Source: CAZVWW01 sp964631265
GTDB lineage: Bacteria > Thermotogota > Thermotogae > MWEM01
Assembly: GCA_964631265.1 (NCBI GenBank)
Contig: CAZVWW010000006.1
Span: 1-41,100, forward strand
Direction of reading: 5' to 3'
Length of the DNA: 41,100 bases
A program made the position numbers and the translations under genes. Under the pieces are notes generated by a model, which saw nothing but the letters and a program-made list of their open reading frames with translations, did no database searches and had not been told where the DNA came from. Positions 8,021 to 15,833 of the stretch are shown here, piece after piece. How positions within the stretch are numbered: the first letter of the stretch is position 1; each line of letters begins with the position of its first letter.

Positions 8021-8050
8021 AGGGGGGGGCATCAAGTCGCCCCCCCTTTC
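8021..8050 (+). terminator. Rho-independent terminator
   Basis: AGGGGGGGGC and GCCCCCCCT form a very strong GC stem around a short loop (ATCAAGT), followed by TTTCTCTG. It lies 8 bases after the stop of the Cys-rich gene on the plus strand. The other strand lacks a T-tract after the stem, so it is probably one-directional. Confidence 0.8.
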
Positions 8051-8085
8051 TCTGCTTTTCGCGTCTATTCTCTGTATTAACGGCT

Positions 8086-8826
8086 TTACTCTGATAATTC
8101 ACGGACATTAAAAATCCATATTAAAACGACTGCTGATATCACACAGTAAGTTGTGTAGACAAAGATGGTTGTTTCATTCACAGGTTTTCCGGCCATCAAT
8201 CCCTTTGTGATATTACTGTATGTGGACCAGGGCGAAAGCCAGCCGTTGTATAGATTTTTAAGGGCGCTGCTGAAGAAAATACCCAGCACGGTGATTGTAA
8301 ACGGTATCGAAAAACTTCTGAGCACAACAGCCAGTAATGCAGGTATCGGCATAAGGGCGATTATCAGGCCGAGGTTTAGCCAGTGAAGTCCGATATACTG
8401 TAAAAAGACGTCCATACTCATATCAAGCTGGAGGACAAGGCCGGTGACTAACGTTAATCCCAGGATTATCATCTCAAATGCCACCAGGAGAAGAGATGAA
8501 TAGATAAATTTTGAAAGCAGTATATGGACTTTGTTATTGGGAGATGCCGTCAGGAGCTTAATCGCTCCGGTCTTGAATTCGTAGTTGATCAACCAGATAA
8601 TGAGAAATGCTGAGACAAGCGGGAGAAACAGATCGGTCTGCAGACCCATGATGCCGGCCTGTAATGTCTCCCAGTTCATCATCTCAACGCTGCGTCCTGA
8701 ATTGTTCCGGATATAATTGAAGCCGACAAGAAACAGAACCGAAAGAAGAACTGCTCCGCCGAACACAAACGGTTTGATGACCGTTCTTTTGTACTTCTTG
8801 AATTCAATTGTCAGAAGATGTGTCAT
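8086..8826 (-). CDS. ABC-2 type transporter permease
   Basis: A 246-aa integral membrane protein with about six hydrophobic segments, laid out like BcrB/NatB-type ABC-2 permeases: a first helix after the short KKYKRTVIKP start, a large loop with NNSGRS, then SAFLIIWLINYEFKTGAIKLL, which is a typical ABC-2 coupling region. It pairs with the ATPase encoded just upstream; its ATG overlaps the ATPase stop as ATGA, so the two are translationally coupled. Such pairs export peptides, drugs or lipids, or act in bacitracin-type self-protection. The substrate cannot be read from sequence. It is the last gene of this transcript. Confidence 0.85.
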   Translation of the reverse strand: MTHLLTIEFKKYKRTVIKPFVFGGAVLLSVLFLVGFNYIRNNSGRSVEMMNWETLQAGIMGLQTDLFLPLVSAFLIIWLINYEFKTGAIKLLTASPNNKVHILLSKFIYSSLLLVAFEMIILGLTLVTGLVLQLDMSMDVFLQYIGLHWLNLGLIIALMPIPALLAVVLRSFSIPFTITVLGIFFSSALKNLYNGWLSPWSTYSNITKGLMAGKPVNETTIFVYTTYCVISAVVLIWIFNVRELSE

Positions 8827-9734
8827 GCTGCATCCCTCCCCGTGATCCTCATAAAGTGCTCTTCAAGATCTGCCCCTTTGGATTGCGAGGAGATAAGCCC
8901 CACCCCGCTGTTTACAAGCTCCCGGTTGATCCGTTTGTTCTGTTCCTTTTTACAAAAAACTCTGATCTTTCTTCCGTCTTCCGTCAGCTCACAGGGCAGT
9001 TTTAACCCGTTGATGACCCGGATGCTTAATTGATTCTCATCCGTCTCGAGGAGTAGATATTCCTGCCCCGATCCCTTGATCTCCTCTATGGTGTATTCTC
9101 CGACGAGTTTCCCGTTGTTGATAATCCCCACCATATCGGCAAGTTGCTGAACCTCCCCGAGGATGTGACTGGATATTAGAATGGTCTTTCCCTCATCCTT
9201 AGAGAGTCTTGCCAGCAATCTTCTGATCTCATGTATCCCGGAGGGGTCCAACCCGTTTGTCGGTTCATCGAGGATCAAGAGATCGGGATCATGCATCAGT
9301 GCCTGCGCAATGCCAAGTCTCTGCTTCATCCCGAGAGAAAAGCGCTTGACAGGTTTTGAAGCATGCTGACGCAATCCCACCATCTCCAATACCACATTGA
9401 TCCTGGTAAGTGAGGTCTTAAAAAGCTGTCCGCAGATAACGAGATTCTCCTCCGCTGTCAGATTGGGGTAAAAGACCGGTGTTTCAACAAGACTTCCCAC
9501 TCTCTTTGCTACACTCAGATAATCGTGTTCCACGTCATACCCGAAGAGCCTGACCTGTCCAGCGGTTGGCCGCAGGTGACTGACCATCATCTTGATCGCC
9601 GTTGTCTTTCCCGCCCCGTTTTTACCGAGAAAACCGTAGATCTTTCCCTCAGGCACTCTGAGTGAGAGATCGGAAACGGCACATAATCGCTTGAATTTTT
9701 TCTTCAGATTCGTTGTTTCAATAACATACTGCAT
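8823..9734 (-). CDS. ABC transporter ATPase (BcrA/CcmA-like)
   Basis: A 303-aa ATPase of the DrrA/BcrA class that powers the ABC-2 permease next to it. Motifs in order: Walker A GKNGAGKTT near residue 38, Q-loop region, signature SLGMKQRLGIAQAL, Walker B LLILDEPTNGLDPSG, and the H-loop in ILISSHILGE. The C-terminal about 90 residues form the extra domain usual in this class, ending EEHFMRITGRDAA, which resembles the tail of bacitracin-type exporters. SD AGGGGGAA precedes the ATG. A strong consensus promoter is upstream, so this exporter may be well expressed. No sensor kinase or regulator of the BceRS type is adjacent. Confidence 0.93.
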   Translation of the reverse strand: MQYVIETTNLKKKFKRLCAVSDLSLRVPEGKIYGFLGKNGAGKTTAIKMMVSHLRPTAGQVRLFGYDVEHDYLSVAKRVGSLVETPVFYPNLTAEENLVICGQLFKTSLTRINVVLEMVGLRQHASKPVKRFSLGMKQRLGIAQALMHDPDLLILDEPTNGLDPSGIHEIRRLLARLSKDEGKTILISSHILGEVQQLADMVGIINNGKLVGEYTIEEIKGSGQEYLLLETDENQLSIRVINGLKLPCELTEDGRKIRVFCKKEQNKRINRELVNSGVGLISSQSKGADLEEHFMRITGRDAA

Positions 9735-9773
9735 TTTTTGTTCCCCCTAACCATAGTTCTATTGTTATACTTA

Positions 9774-9802
9774 TATATAACACATATTCGTTTTTTTGTC
9801 AA
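9774..9802 (-). promoter_or_regulatory. Consensus sigma-70 promoter of the ABC exporter pair
   Basis: On the minus strand a perfect TTGACA (9802-9797) and TATATA (9779-9774) are exactly 17 bases apart, about 40 bases before the ATPase ATG. It has the most complete -35 element found in this window. Confidence 0.7.
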
Positions 9803-9855
9803 GCCATCGCCTTTTCGGTTTTTTTCAGAGCATAAAGAATGGATTGGAGTATTCA

Positions 9856-9864
9856 TGATAAAAT
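9856..9864 (+). promoter_or_regulatory. Putative extended -10 promoter
   Basis: TGATAAAAT lies 28 bases before the ATG of the 390-aa exported protein gene, with no -35 match. Pattern evidence only. Confidence 0.4.
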
Positions 9865-9891
9865 GAGATAAACCGTTTCAGGGAGGTCTTT

Positions 9892-11064
9892 ATGAGAAAA
9901 GAGAATACACTTACCAGGATTTACATCGTTGTTTCAATCCTTTTTAGCGTTATCATTACCAGTGGTTTTTCCACCGTTACCTACGAGGTCAGTAAGACCA
10001 TCACACCGGATAGTCTTCAGAAAATGATCAATCCCCCGATAAACGCCACCGGCACAACATGGCTCGGGGCCGATGCCTCGACATCGATTGAGATTGACCC
10101 CGATCACTATATCTGGCTGTTCGGGGATACGCTGCTTGGAACAAGCCGGGACGGAAAACGGGATTATTCGATCTTCATACACAACACGATCGGAGTAGCA
10201 CAAAGAGAAGAGAGTGGATCGTTCTCAGCGATAAAAAAATACTATCGGAAGAATAATTCTAAAATCAAGGCGATATTCAACTCCGGGAAAGAAAAGGCGT
10301 TTTACTGGCCGCTTGTGGGAACCATGCTGGACAGCTCACTCCTGATAGCCGCAGATCGTATCACAACAAAAAATACGAACAGCTTCAAGACCCTCGGGGC
10401 GGAACTCTTCACGGTTCAAAACCCCCTGAAAAGTCCGGATGGATGGCAGTATAAGAGGCATTATATCCCAGAAGAAAACGGTGTCGTTTGGAGCAGTGCC
10501 CTGACCAGGAGAGGTAATGTTGTTTATCTCTTCGGACAGAGGGGAACCGGCTTTGATGCCAAAACTGTTCTATCCAGAATAAGTGTCGCAAACGCGGAAT
10601 CAGGAAAATGGGAGAAGCGTACGGTCTTCTCAAATGAAGGTTGGCAGAAGAGCGCCACTCCCACAACGATTAAGGGATTGCCGGGCGTATCAGAAACAAC
10701 CGTGCAGCATAACCCCTTTTTCAACTGGTACTCTCTGCAGATACCGCCACTGAGTGATGACATCCACCTTTACACCGCGGAACAGATCACCGGCCCCTGG
10801 ACAGACCAGGGCGTTGTCTACAGTATCCCCGCGCCCTGGAGCAACACAAAGACAAAAGACGGCAAACCCGTCTTCATTGCCTATGCCGTTAAATCCCACC
10901 CCGAGCTGGCTGAAAAGGAACACGAGATCGTCCTGACCTATAACGTCAACCTCGATCCCTTTGTCAAGGGGCTGACGGACAAACTCGGGGAGTATCTTAA
11001 AAATAAAGCATATGAGGGCCTGTATGTCCCGCAGTTTGTGAGGATAGAGTTTTTGAAGAAATAG
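9892..11064 (+). CDS. Exported protein, probable beta-propeller (glycosidase-like fold)
   Basis: A 390-aa protein with SD GGGAGGT and an N-terminal signal or anchor (LTRIYIVVSILFSVIITSGFS). The mature part shows repeated strands such as TTWLGADASTSI, YIWLFGDTLLG, FYWPLVGTMLDSSLLIAADRI, GVVWSSALTRRGNVVYLFGQRG and HLYTAEQITGPWTDQGVVYS. The last one is much like the sugar-binding propeller proteins of the GH43/DUF4185-type group, where 'GPW' phrases recur. The IWLFGDT motif is typical of that group. The C-terminus, HEIVLTYNVNLDP, also resembles propeller hydrolase ends. Catalytic residues cannot be assigned, so an enzyme role is not shown. It is convergent with the small exported protein gene, 14 bases apart. 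Confidence 0.7.
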   Translation: MRKENTLTRIYIVVSILFSVIITSGFSTVTYEVSKTITPDSLQKMINPPINATGTTWLGADASTSIEIDPDHYIWLFGDTLLGTSRDGKRDYSIFIHNTIGVAQREESGSFSAIKKYYRKNNSKIKAIFNSGKEKAFYWPLVGTMLDSSLLIAADRITTKNTNSFKTLGAELFTVQNPLKSPDGWQYKRHYIPEENGVVWSSALTRRGNVVYLFGQRGTGFDAKTVLSRISVANAESGKWEKRTVFSNEGWQKSATPTTIKGLPGVSETTVQHNPFFNWYSLQIPPLSDDIHLYTAEQITGPWTDQGVVYSIPAPWSNTKTKDGKPVFIAYAVKSHPELAEKEHEIVLTYNVNLDPFVKGLTDKLGEYLKNKAYEGLYVPQFVRIEFLKK

Positions 11065-11078
11065 GGACAAAGGTTTCT

Positions 11079-11441
11079 CTAAAACTGCCTGATCTTCAAT
11101 CGCTGTCCTTCAACCCAGGCCTGCTGGGGGATCTGAACGTGGGTATACCACATGTTGTTGTGTTCGTTTCGTTTGATGATACGTAGCAGGCTTCCTCTGT
11201 CGATGAGGAGCTTGATCTCCTTACCCGGCGGGATGATGAGCCACTCTGTCTCCTCGATGCCCTTGTTCAGCATCTTCCACATGCTCTCGCTGTAGGGATA
11301 AGCCCAGTCGCCGTTGTATTTGTAGTTGATGGCGGCCTCAAAGTCCGTCGTATTCTCCACCGTAACCTGAATCGGGGCGAGTGCAAATGCTGTGAAACCA
11401 ATGACCATGACTATCAGGCTCAATAATAGACTTCTTTTCAT
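11079..11441 (-). CDS. Small exported protein of unknown function
   Basis: The ATG at 11441 has GGGGAGGTGATTAGA ahead of it and is preferred over the start three codons upstream. The 120-aa product has a clear signal peptide (MKRSLLLSLIVMVIGFTAFA, cleavage likely after the Ala-rich end). The mature part is a single small beta-rich domain with many Trp/Tyr (INYKYNGDWAYPYSESMW, TEWLIIPPGKEIKLLID). The phrase IPPGKEIKLL recalls edge strands of small Ig-like periplasmic domains. No family recognised. It is transcribed away from the flagellar operon from an overlapping divergent promoter region. Confidence 0.75.
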   Translation of the reverse strand: MKRSLLLSLIVMVIGFTAFALAPIQVTVENTTDFEAAINYKYNGDWAYPYSESMWKMLNKGIEETEWLIIPPGKEIKLLIDRGSLLRIIKRNEHNNMWYTHVQIPQQAWVEGQRLKIRQF

Positions 11442-11484
11442 TCTAATCACCTCCCCATATTGTCTGTGTCTCTTACTTAAAACA

Positions 11485-11493
11485 ATTATACCA
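11485..11493 (-). promoter_or_regulatory. Extended -10 promoter, leftward
   Basis: The minus strand reads TGGTATAAT, with a perfect TATAAT, 44 bases before the ATG at 11441. Its expected -35 position overlaps the -10 of the fliQ promoter. Confidence 0.55.
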
Positions 11494-11503
11494 GATGGAT
11501 CCG

Positions 11504-11512
11504 TGTTATAAT
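11504..11512 (+). promoter_or_regulatory. Extended -10 promoter of the flagellar operon
   Basis: TGTTATAAT lies 41 bases before the fliQ ATG. It has housekeeping-type features rather than a sigma-28 pattern, as expected for an operon that carries fliA itself. Its expected -35 position overlaps the -10 of the leftward promoter. Confidence 0.55.
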
Positions 11513-11552
11513 AGGTTGGAGATGATTATTGGGATTATCAGGTGATTAGAAT

Positions 11553-11819
11553 ATGACGGTAGAATCTTTTCTTGACGTTGTGAGAGAGGGGATATACACC
11601 CTTCTTTTAACTGCTTCCCCCGCTCTGATATTGGCACTCACTGTCGGTGTCATGATCGGGATTTTTCAGGCTGTGACCTCCATCCAGGAACAGACACTGA
11701 CCATGGTCCCAAAAATACTGGTGGTCTTTCTGACGCTGGTCTTTTTCGGTGGCTGGATGTTGCAGAATCTGATTGATTATTTCACACAGATTTTCAACTA
11801 CTATTTCAATCTGATATGA
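11553..11819 (+). CDS. fliQ: Flagellar export gate protein FliQ
   Basis: An 88-aa inner-membrane protein of the flagellar type III export gate, which forms the helical FliP5-FliQ4-FliR1 channel. It has two hydrophobic hairpin segments with the family phrases LLLTASPALILALTVGVMIGIFQAVTSIQEQTLTMVPKI (cited as a region, residues about 17-55) and WMLQNLIDYF near the end. Length is normal. AGGTGAT precedes the ATG. It opens the long operon. fliP and fliO, which commonly precede fliQ, are not upstream here and must lie elsewhere. fliR follows after 13 bases. Confidence 0.95.
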   Translation: MTVESFLDVVREGIYTLLLTASPALILALTVGVMIGIFQAVTSIQEQTLTMVPKILVVFLTLVFFGGWMLQNLIDYFTQIFNYYFNLI

Positions 11820-11832
11820 TTGGGGTTTTCTG

Positions 11833-12612
11833 ATGGATCCTGCTATTCAGAACTGGCTGTTTTTCAGATTCCTGACATGGATGGCCATTTTAGTCCGATT
11901 ATCGGGCCTGTTTATCATTGCCCCGTTTTTCGGTGGAACCCTTTTTCCCCTGAAAGTCAAGATCCCGGCTGTCCTTTTTCTGTCATACATCATCCTCACT
12001 TATGTTCCAGACTACATTCCGCTTGATATCCCCGTTGGTGAGATGACGGCGATACTCTTTATGAATTTTCTCTATGGTTTTTCAGCCGGGCTGATTGCGA
12101 ATATCATGTTTTATGCGCTTCTTTTTGCGGGAGATATATACGGTTATCAGATCGGATTTGCGGCGGCGAGTATCTTTGATCCCCAGATGCAGACTCAGAG
12201 TGTCATAGTCGGTCAGCTTGTCTTTATGGTTGGCAGTTATGTTTTCACCATTATTAAAGGCCCGCTTGTCCTGATTGGTATCCTGATCAACAGCTTTGAC
12301 AGTGTGCCGGCCGATATCATGATATTCAACCGGGAGATAAGCTGGAATATCACCCTTGTTCTCGGAAAGGTCTTAGAATTCGGCATGAAGGTGGGGATGC
12401 CGATGATCGTCTTTATGCTGCTGGTCACGGTAAGCCTGGGGATAATGGCAAAGCTCCTGCCGCAGTTGAATGTGTTTATTGTCGGGATCCCGTTGAAGAT
12501 ACTGGTGGGACTTATTATCATGATCGGACTGCTGCCGTTGCTGGCGGAGCGGATTATCATATACACGGAGGAACTTGGAGGGTTTATATCAGACACACTG
12601 AACGGTTTTTGA
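11833..12612 (+). CDS. fliR: Flagellar export gate protein FliR
   Basis: A 259-aa inner-membrane protein with about six hydrophobic segments; a single FliR caps the export gate and contacts FlhB. Family features include the RLSGLFIIAPFFGG stretch near residue 22, FAGDIYGYQIGFAAASIFDPQ near 95-115, which is the conserved FliR core, and GIMAKLLPQLNVFIVGIPLKI near the C-terminus. Length is normal. Its stop overlaps the TTG start of flhB, indicating coupled translation. The start ATG at 11833 comes soon after the fliQ stop. Confidence 0.95.
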   Translation: MDPAIQNWLFFRFLTWMAILVRLSGLFIIAPFFGGTLFPLKVKIPAVLFLSYIILTYVPDYIPLDIPVGEMTAILFMNFLYGFSAGLIANIMFYALLFAGDIYGYQIGFAAASIFDPQMQTQSVIVGQLVFMVGSYVFTIIKGPLVLIGILINSFDSVPADIMIFNREISWNITLVLGKVLEFGMKVGMPMIVFMLLVTVSLGIMAKLLPQLNVFIVGIPLKILVGLIIMIGLLPLLAERIIIYTEELGGFISDTLNGF

Positions 12613-13709
12613 ACGGTGCCCGGTTGACATTTGATATACAGCTCTTTGCCAAAGACCCTGACAAAACAGAACAGGCAACACCGAGAAGAAGAGAGAAGGC
12701 AAGAGAGGACGGACAGGTTCCGTATTCAAAGGATCTGGCGATGGCCCTTGTTTTCATCTCCGTTATTGTTGTGCTCCGTTTTATGATACCATTGGTATAT
12801 CATGGCATGCGGAAGATCATGACATTCTTTGTGGCATTGCCCAACCGTGGAACGTTTCAGGATTTCAGGGCACTGGGGCAATATATCAGTCTGCGCGGGG
12901 ATGATCTCGCCTGGGCACTGATCATGATTATCCTATCCGGTGTTGTCATTGCCATAACAACAGGCTTTGCCCAGACAAAGGGGTTTTTGTCCCTGAAAAA
13001 GGCCTTTAAGTTTGACCTGAACAAGATCAACCCGATTGAAGGGTTTAAGAAACTTTTTTCTTTGCGATCGGTGGTAGAACTGATTAAGAATCTGTTGAAA
13101 CTGGCGGTTCTCGGGGTTATTGCCTTTCTTTTCATCAGAGATATCTGGTCGATGCTCTTCCTTCTGCCTAATCAGTCTCTTTTGGAGGGGATGATCTTTT
13201 TGGCTGATTCTCTGTACACCATGACCTTGAGAATAGCCTTTGCACTCCTTGCGATCGGATTTGTTGATTTTTTCTATCAGCGATGGGAATTTGAACGGGA
13301 CATTATGATGTCAAAGAAAGAGGTTAAGGACGAGAGAAAAGACGTTGAAGGGAATCCGGAGATCAAGAAAAAACAACGACAGAAAATGCAGGAAATGGCT
13401 CAAAGACGAATGATGGAAGAAGTTCCGTCTGCAACTGTTGTGGTCACGAACCCCACTCATTTGTCGATTGCGATAAAATTCAATATTGAAACGATGAATG
13501 CCCCGGTTGTTGTTGCATTAGGAGCTGATAATATTGCGATGCGTATACGGGAGATAGCGAAGGAGTATGATGTGCCGATCTATGAGGATAAGACGTTGGC
13601 AAGAGAATTGTACGAGAGAGTGGATATCGGCGACGAGATCCCGAACGATATGTACCGGGCCGTTGCCGAGGTTCTGGCATATGTCTTTCAAACTTCGGGG
13701 AAGGTGTAG
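12609..13709 (+). CDS. flhB: Flagellar export switch protein FlhB
   Basis: A 366-aa inner-membrane protein that switches export from rod/hook to filament substrates by self-cleavage. The N-terminus has the typical DPDKTEQATPRRREKAREDG segment, then four membrane helices, and the cytoplasmic domain with the autocleavage motif NPTH (Asn281-Pro282 counting from the TTG). The start is TTG at 12609, overlapping the fliR stop. A second TTG at 12624 gives a start just before FDIQLFA, as in many FlhB proteins, and is an equal alternative. Downstream flhA begins 3 bases after the stop. Confidence 0.96.
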   Translation: MNGARLTFDIQLFAKDPDKTEQATPRRREKAREDGQVPYSKDLAMALVFISVIVVLRFMIPLVYHGMRKIMTFFVALPNRGTFQDFRALGQYISLRGDDLAWALIMIILSGVVIAITTGFAQTKGFLSLKKAFKFDLNKINPIEGFKKLFSLRSVVELIKNLLKLAVLGVIAFLFIRDIWSMLFLLPNQSLLEGMIFLADSLYTMTLRIAFALLAIGFVDFFYQRWEFERDIMMSKKEVKDERKDVEGNPEIKKKQRQKMQEMAQRRMMEEVPSATVVVTNPTHLSIAIKFNIETMNAPVVVALGADNIAMRIREIAKEYDVPIYEDKTLARELYERVDIGDEIPNDMYRAVAEVLAYVFQTSGKV

Positions 13710-13712
13710 CAT

Positions 13713-15833
13713 TTGAGAAATCAGGATGTCATTGTCTCTTTGTTGGTTGTCGGCATCATCTTTCTGATGATACTGCCGGTTCCGACATTCCTGCTCGATA
13801 CATTCCAGGTTATCAATATTACCTTCTCACTGGTCATTATTCTCTCAACGATGTACGTGACGAATGCGCTTGAACTGGCATCGTTTCCAAGTATATTGCT
13901 TGTCGTAACGTTGCTGCGCCTGTCTTTGAACGTTACTTCGACCCGGCTCATCCTCCTCAACGGCAAGAATTTTGACGGAAAGGTTATCAGAACCTTCGGG
14001 AACTTCGTTGTGGGCGGAAACTATGTTGTGGGACTTATCATATTCCTCATACTGGTTATTATCCAGTTTGTTGTTATCACAAAGGGCGCCGAAAGGATCT
14101 CAGAGGTTGGTGCCAGATTTACCCTGGATGCCATGCCGGGTAAACAGATGAGTGTCGATGCAGATTACAACGCCGGCTTGATCACCGAGGACGAGGCCAG
14201 AAAGATGCGAGAGGACATCAGACGCGAGGCCGACTTCTACGGGGCCATGGACGGTGCGAGTAAATTTGTCAGAGGTGATGCCATCGCGGGGATCATCATT
14301 GTCTTCGTTAACATCATCGGCGGTCTCATTGTGGGTGTTGTGCAGCAGGGCATGGAGATCGGCGAGGCTGCTTCCGTATTCACCCTTTTAACGGTTGGTG
14401 ACGGGCTCGCGGCCCAGATACCCTCACTTCTGATTTCAACCTCATCGGGTATCCTTGTCTCACGATCTGCTTCAGAGTCCAATCTCGGGGACGACATGGT
14501 CAAGGAACTGACAAGCGAACGCAGGGTTCTGATGCTCACGGGATTTGTCATATTGTTCCTCACCATCTTCACCCCGATGCCGACAGCCATCGGGATTATC
14601 ATCGGGTCCGGATTGCTTTTACTCTCCTATTTTGCCAGTCAGAAGGAAAAAGAGGCTCAACCTGCAGCTGCCACTCCGGAAGGCCCGGGTGGAGGATTCG
14701 GAGGCCTTGAGGGTCCAAGAGGGGGACCGGCCCCGGAGGGCGGGGCACCCGCCGAGGAAGGCGGCGCCCCTGCAGCCCCTTCCCTGACCTCAGCTGAGGA
14801 GGTCTCTGAGATCATACAGTCCGACACCCTGGATGTTGAATTCGGCTACGGCATTCTGCCGCTTGCAGACCCCTCGCAGGGGGGTGACCTCCTTGACCGG
14901 ATCACCATGGTCAGAAAACAGACGGCCTATGAGCTGGGGCTGATTTTAAGCCCGATCAGGGTTCGTGACAGCGTTTTGCTAAAAGCAAACGAATATATGA
15001 TAAAATTGAAGGGAACGGAATTGGCAAAATACGAGCTCTGGCCGGACAGGCTTTTGGCGATCAATCCTGGAACTGCAAAAGGGGCTTTGCCCGGGATTTC
15101 AACTGAGGAGCCTGCCTTTGGTCTTGAAGCATACTGGATTGACGAATCCCAGAAAGAAAACGCAACAAGCATGGGCTATACCGTAGTTGACCCGCCAAGT
15201 GCTTTTGCCACACATTTTTCTGAGATCGTCAAACAGCATGCCCATGAGCTTCTCGGCAGGAAGGAAATGGACCTGCTTCTGAACGGGCTTAAAGAAAAAT
15301 ATGAGGAGTTGGTTAACGATATCATTCCCGATCTCCTCAAGGTATATGAGATACAGAAGGTCTTGCAGAATCTCTTAAAGGAAAGGGTTTCAATCCGGAA
15401 TCTTCCGGTTATTTTTGAAACGCTGTCGGAGTACGCCGAGAAGACCAAGGATATTGACTATCTAACGGAGTTTGTCAGACGCGCACTGAAGAGACAGATA
15501 TGTGTCGCCGCCCGCTCCGATGACGGCCAGATTCATTCGGTGGGACTTGATCCAAACCTCGAAAGGCAGCTCGCCTCACAGATCAGAGAAACGGATGAGG
15601 AGAGATATCTGGCGATTGACCCGGATACACTCCAAAAGCTTGTTAACAAGCTCTCGCAGGGTGTTGAGAAGATTATGCAGCAGGGCAATGTCCCGGTTAT
15701 TGTCTGTTCGGGGAACATACGATTTTATCTGAGAAAATCGATTGAGCGATCGCTGCAGAGCATTGCGGTCATCTCTTATGAAGAACTGGTCGACGATATA
15801 CCCTTTAATGTTGAAACGGTGGTATCATTATGA
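13713..15833 (+). CDS. flhA: Flagellar export gate protein FlhA, with long Pro/Gly/Ala linker
   Basis: A 706-aa inner-membrane protein; nine copies form the export platform that docks chaperone-substrate complexes. The N-terminal half has about eight membrane helices and the conserved cytoplasmic FHIPEP-type loop around RFTLDAMPGKQMSVDADYNAG. The C-terminal domain (about residues 365-706) carries ATEIGYGLIPL-like FGYGILPLAD and the ring-forming region. Between them, residues about 316-356 are a Pro/Gly/Ala/Glu-rich low-complexity stretch, longer and more biased than the linkers I know. The start is TTG at 13713 with GGTG upstream. The stop overlaps the flhF start (ATGA). Confidence 0.96.
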   Translation: MRNQDVIVSLLVVGIIFLMILPVPTFLLDTFQVINITFSLVIILSTMYVTNALELASFPSILLVVTLLRLSLNVTSTRLILLNGKNFDGKVIRTFGNFVVGGNYVVGLIIFLILVIIQFVVITKGAERISEVGARFTLDAMPGKQMSVDADYNAGLITEDEARKMREDIRREADFYGAMDGASKFVRGDAIAGIIIVFVNIIGGLIVGVVQQGMEIGEAASVFTLLTVGDGLAAQIPSLLISTSSGILVSRSASESNLGDDMVKELTSERRVLMLTGFVILFLTIFTPMPTAIGIIIGSGLLLLSYFASQKEKEAQPAAATPEGPGGGFGGLEGPRGGPAPEGGAPAEEGGAPAAPSLTSAEEVSEIIQSDTLDVEFGYGILPLADPSQGGDLLDRITMVRKQTAYELGLILSPIRVRDSVLLKANEYMIKLKGTELAKYELWPDRLLAINPGTAKGALPGISTEEPAFGLEAYWIDESQKENATSMGYTVVDPPSAFATHFSEIVKQHAHELLGRKEMDLLLNGLKEKYEELVNDIIPDLLKVYEIQKVLQNLLKERVSIRNLPVIFETLSEYAEKTKDIDYLTEFVRRALKRQICVAARSDDGQIHSVGLDPNLERQLASQIRETDEERYLAIDPDTLQKLVNKLSQGVEKIMQQGNVPVIVCSGNIRFYLRKSIERSLQSIAVISYEELVDDIPFNVETVVSL

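Larger units (their letters stand above)
11440..11552. repeat. 13-bp inverted repeat bracketing the divergent control region
   Basis: ATTCTAATCACCT at 11440-11452 is the exact reverse complement of AGGTGATTAGAAT at 11540-11552. Each copy includes the ribosome binding site of its gene and abuts its start codon (11441 on the minus strand, fliQ 11553 on the plus strand). The Shine-Dalgarno part is expected to recur, but the extra TTAGAAT is not. Confidence 0.7.

Noticed and set aside
11079..11450. Longer start for the small exported protein (11450)
   Set aside because: The SD GGGGAGGTGATT fits ATG 11441, and the signal peptide begins there.
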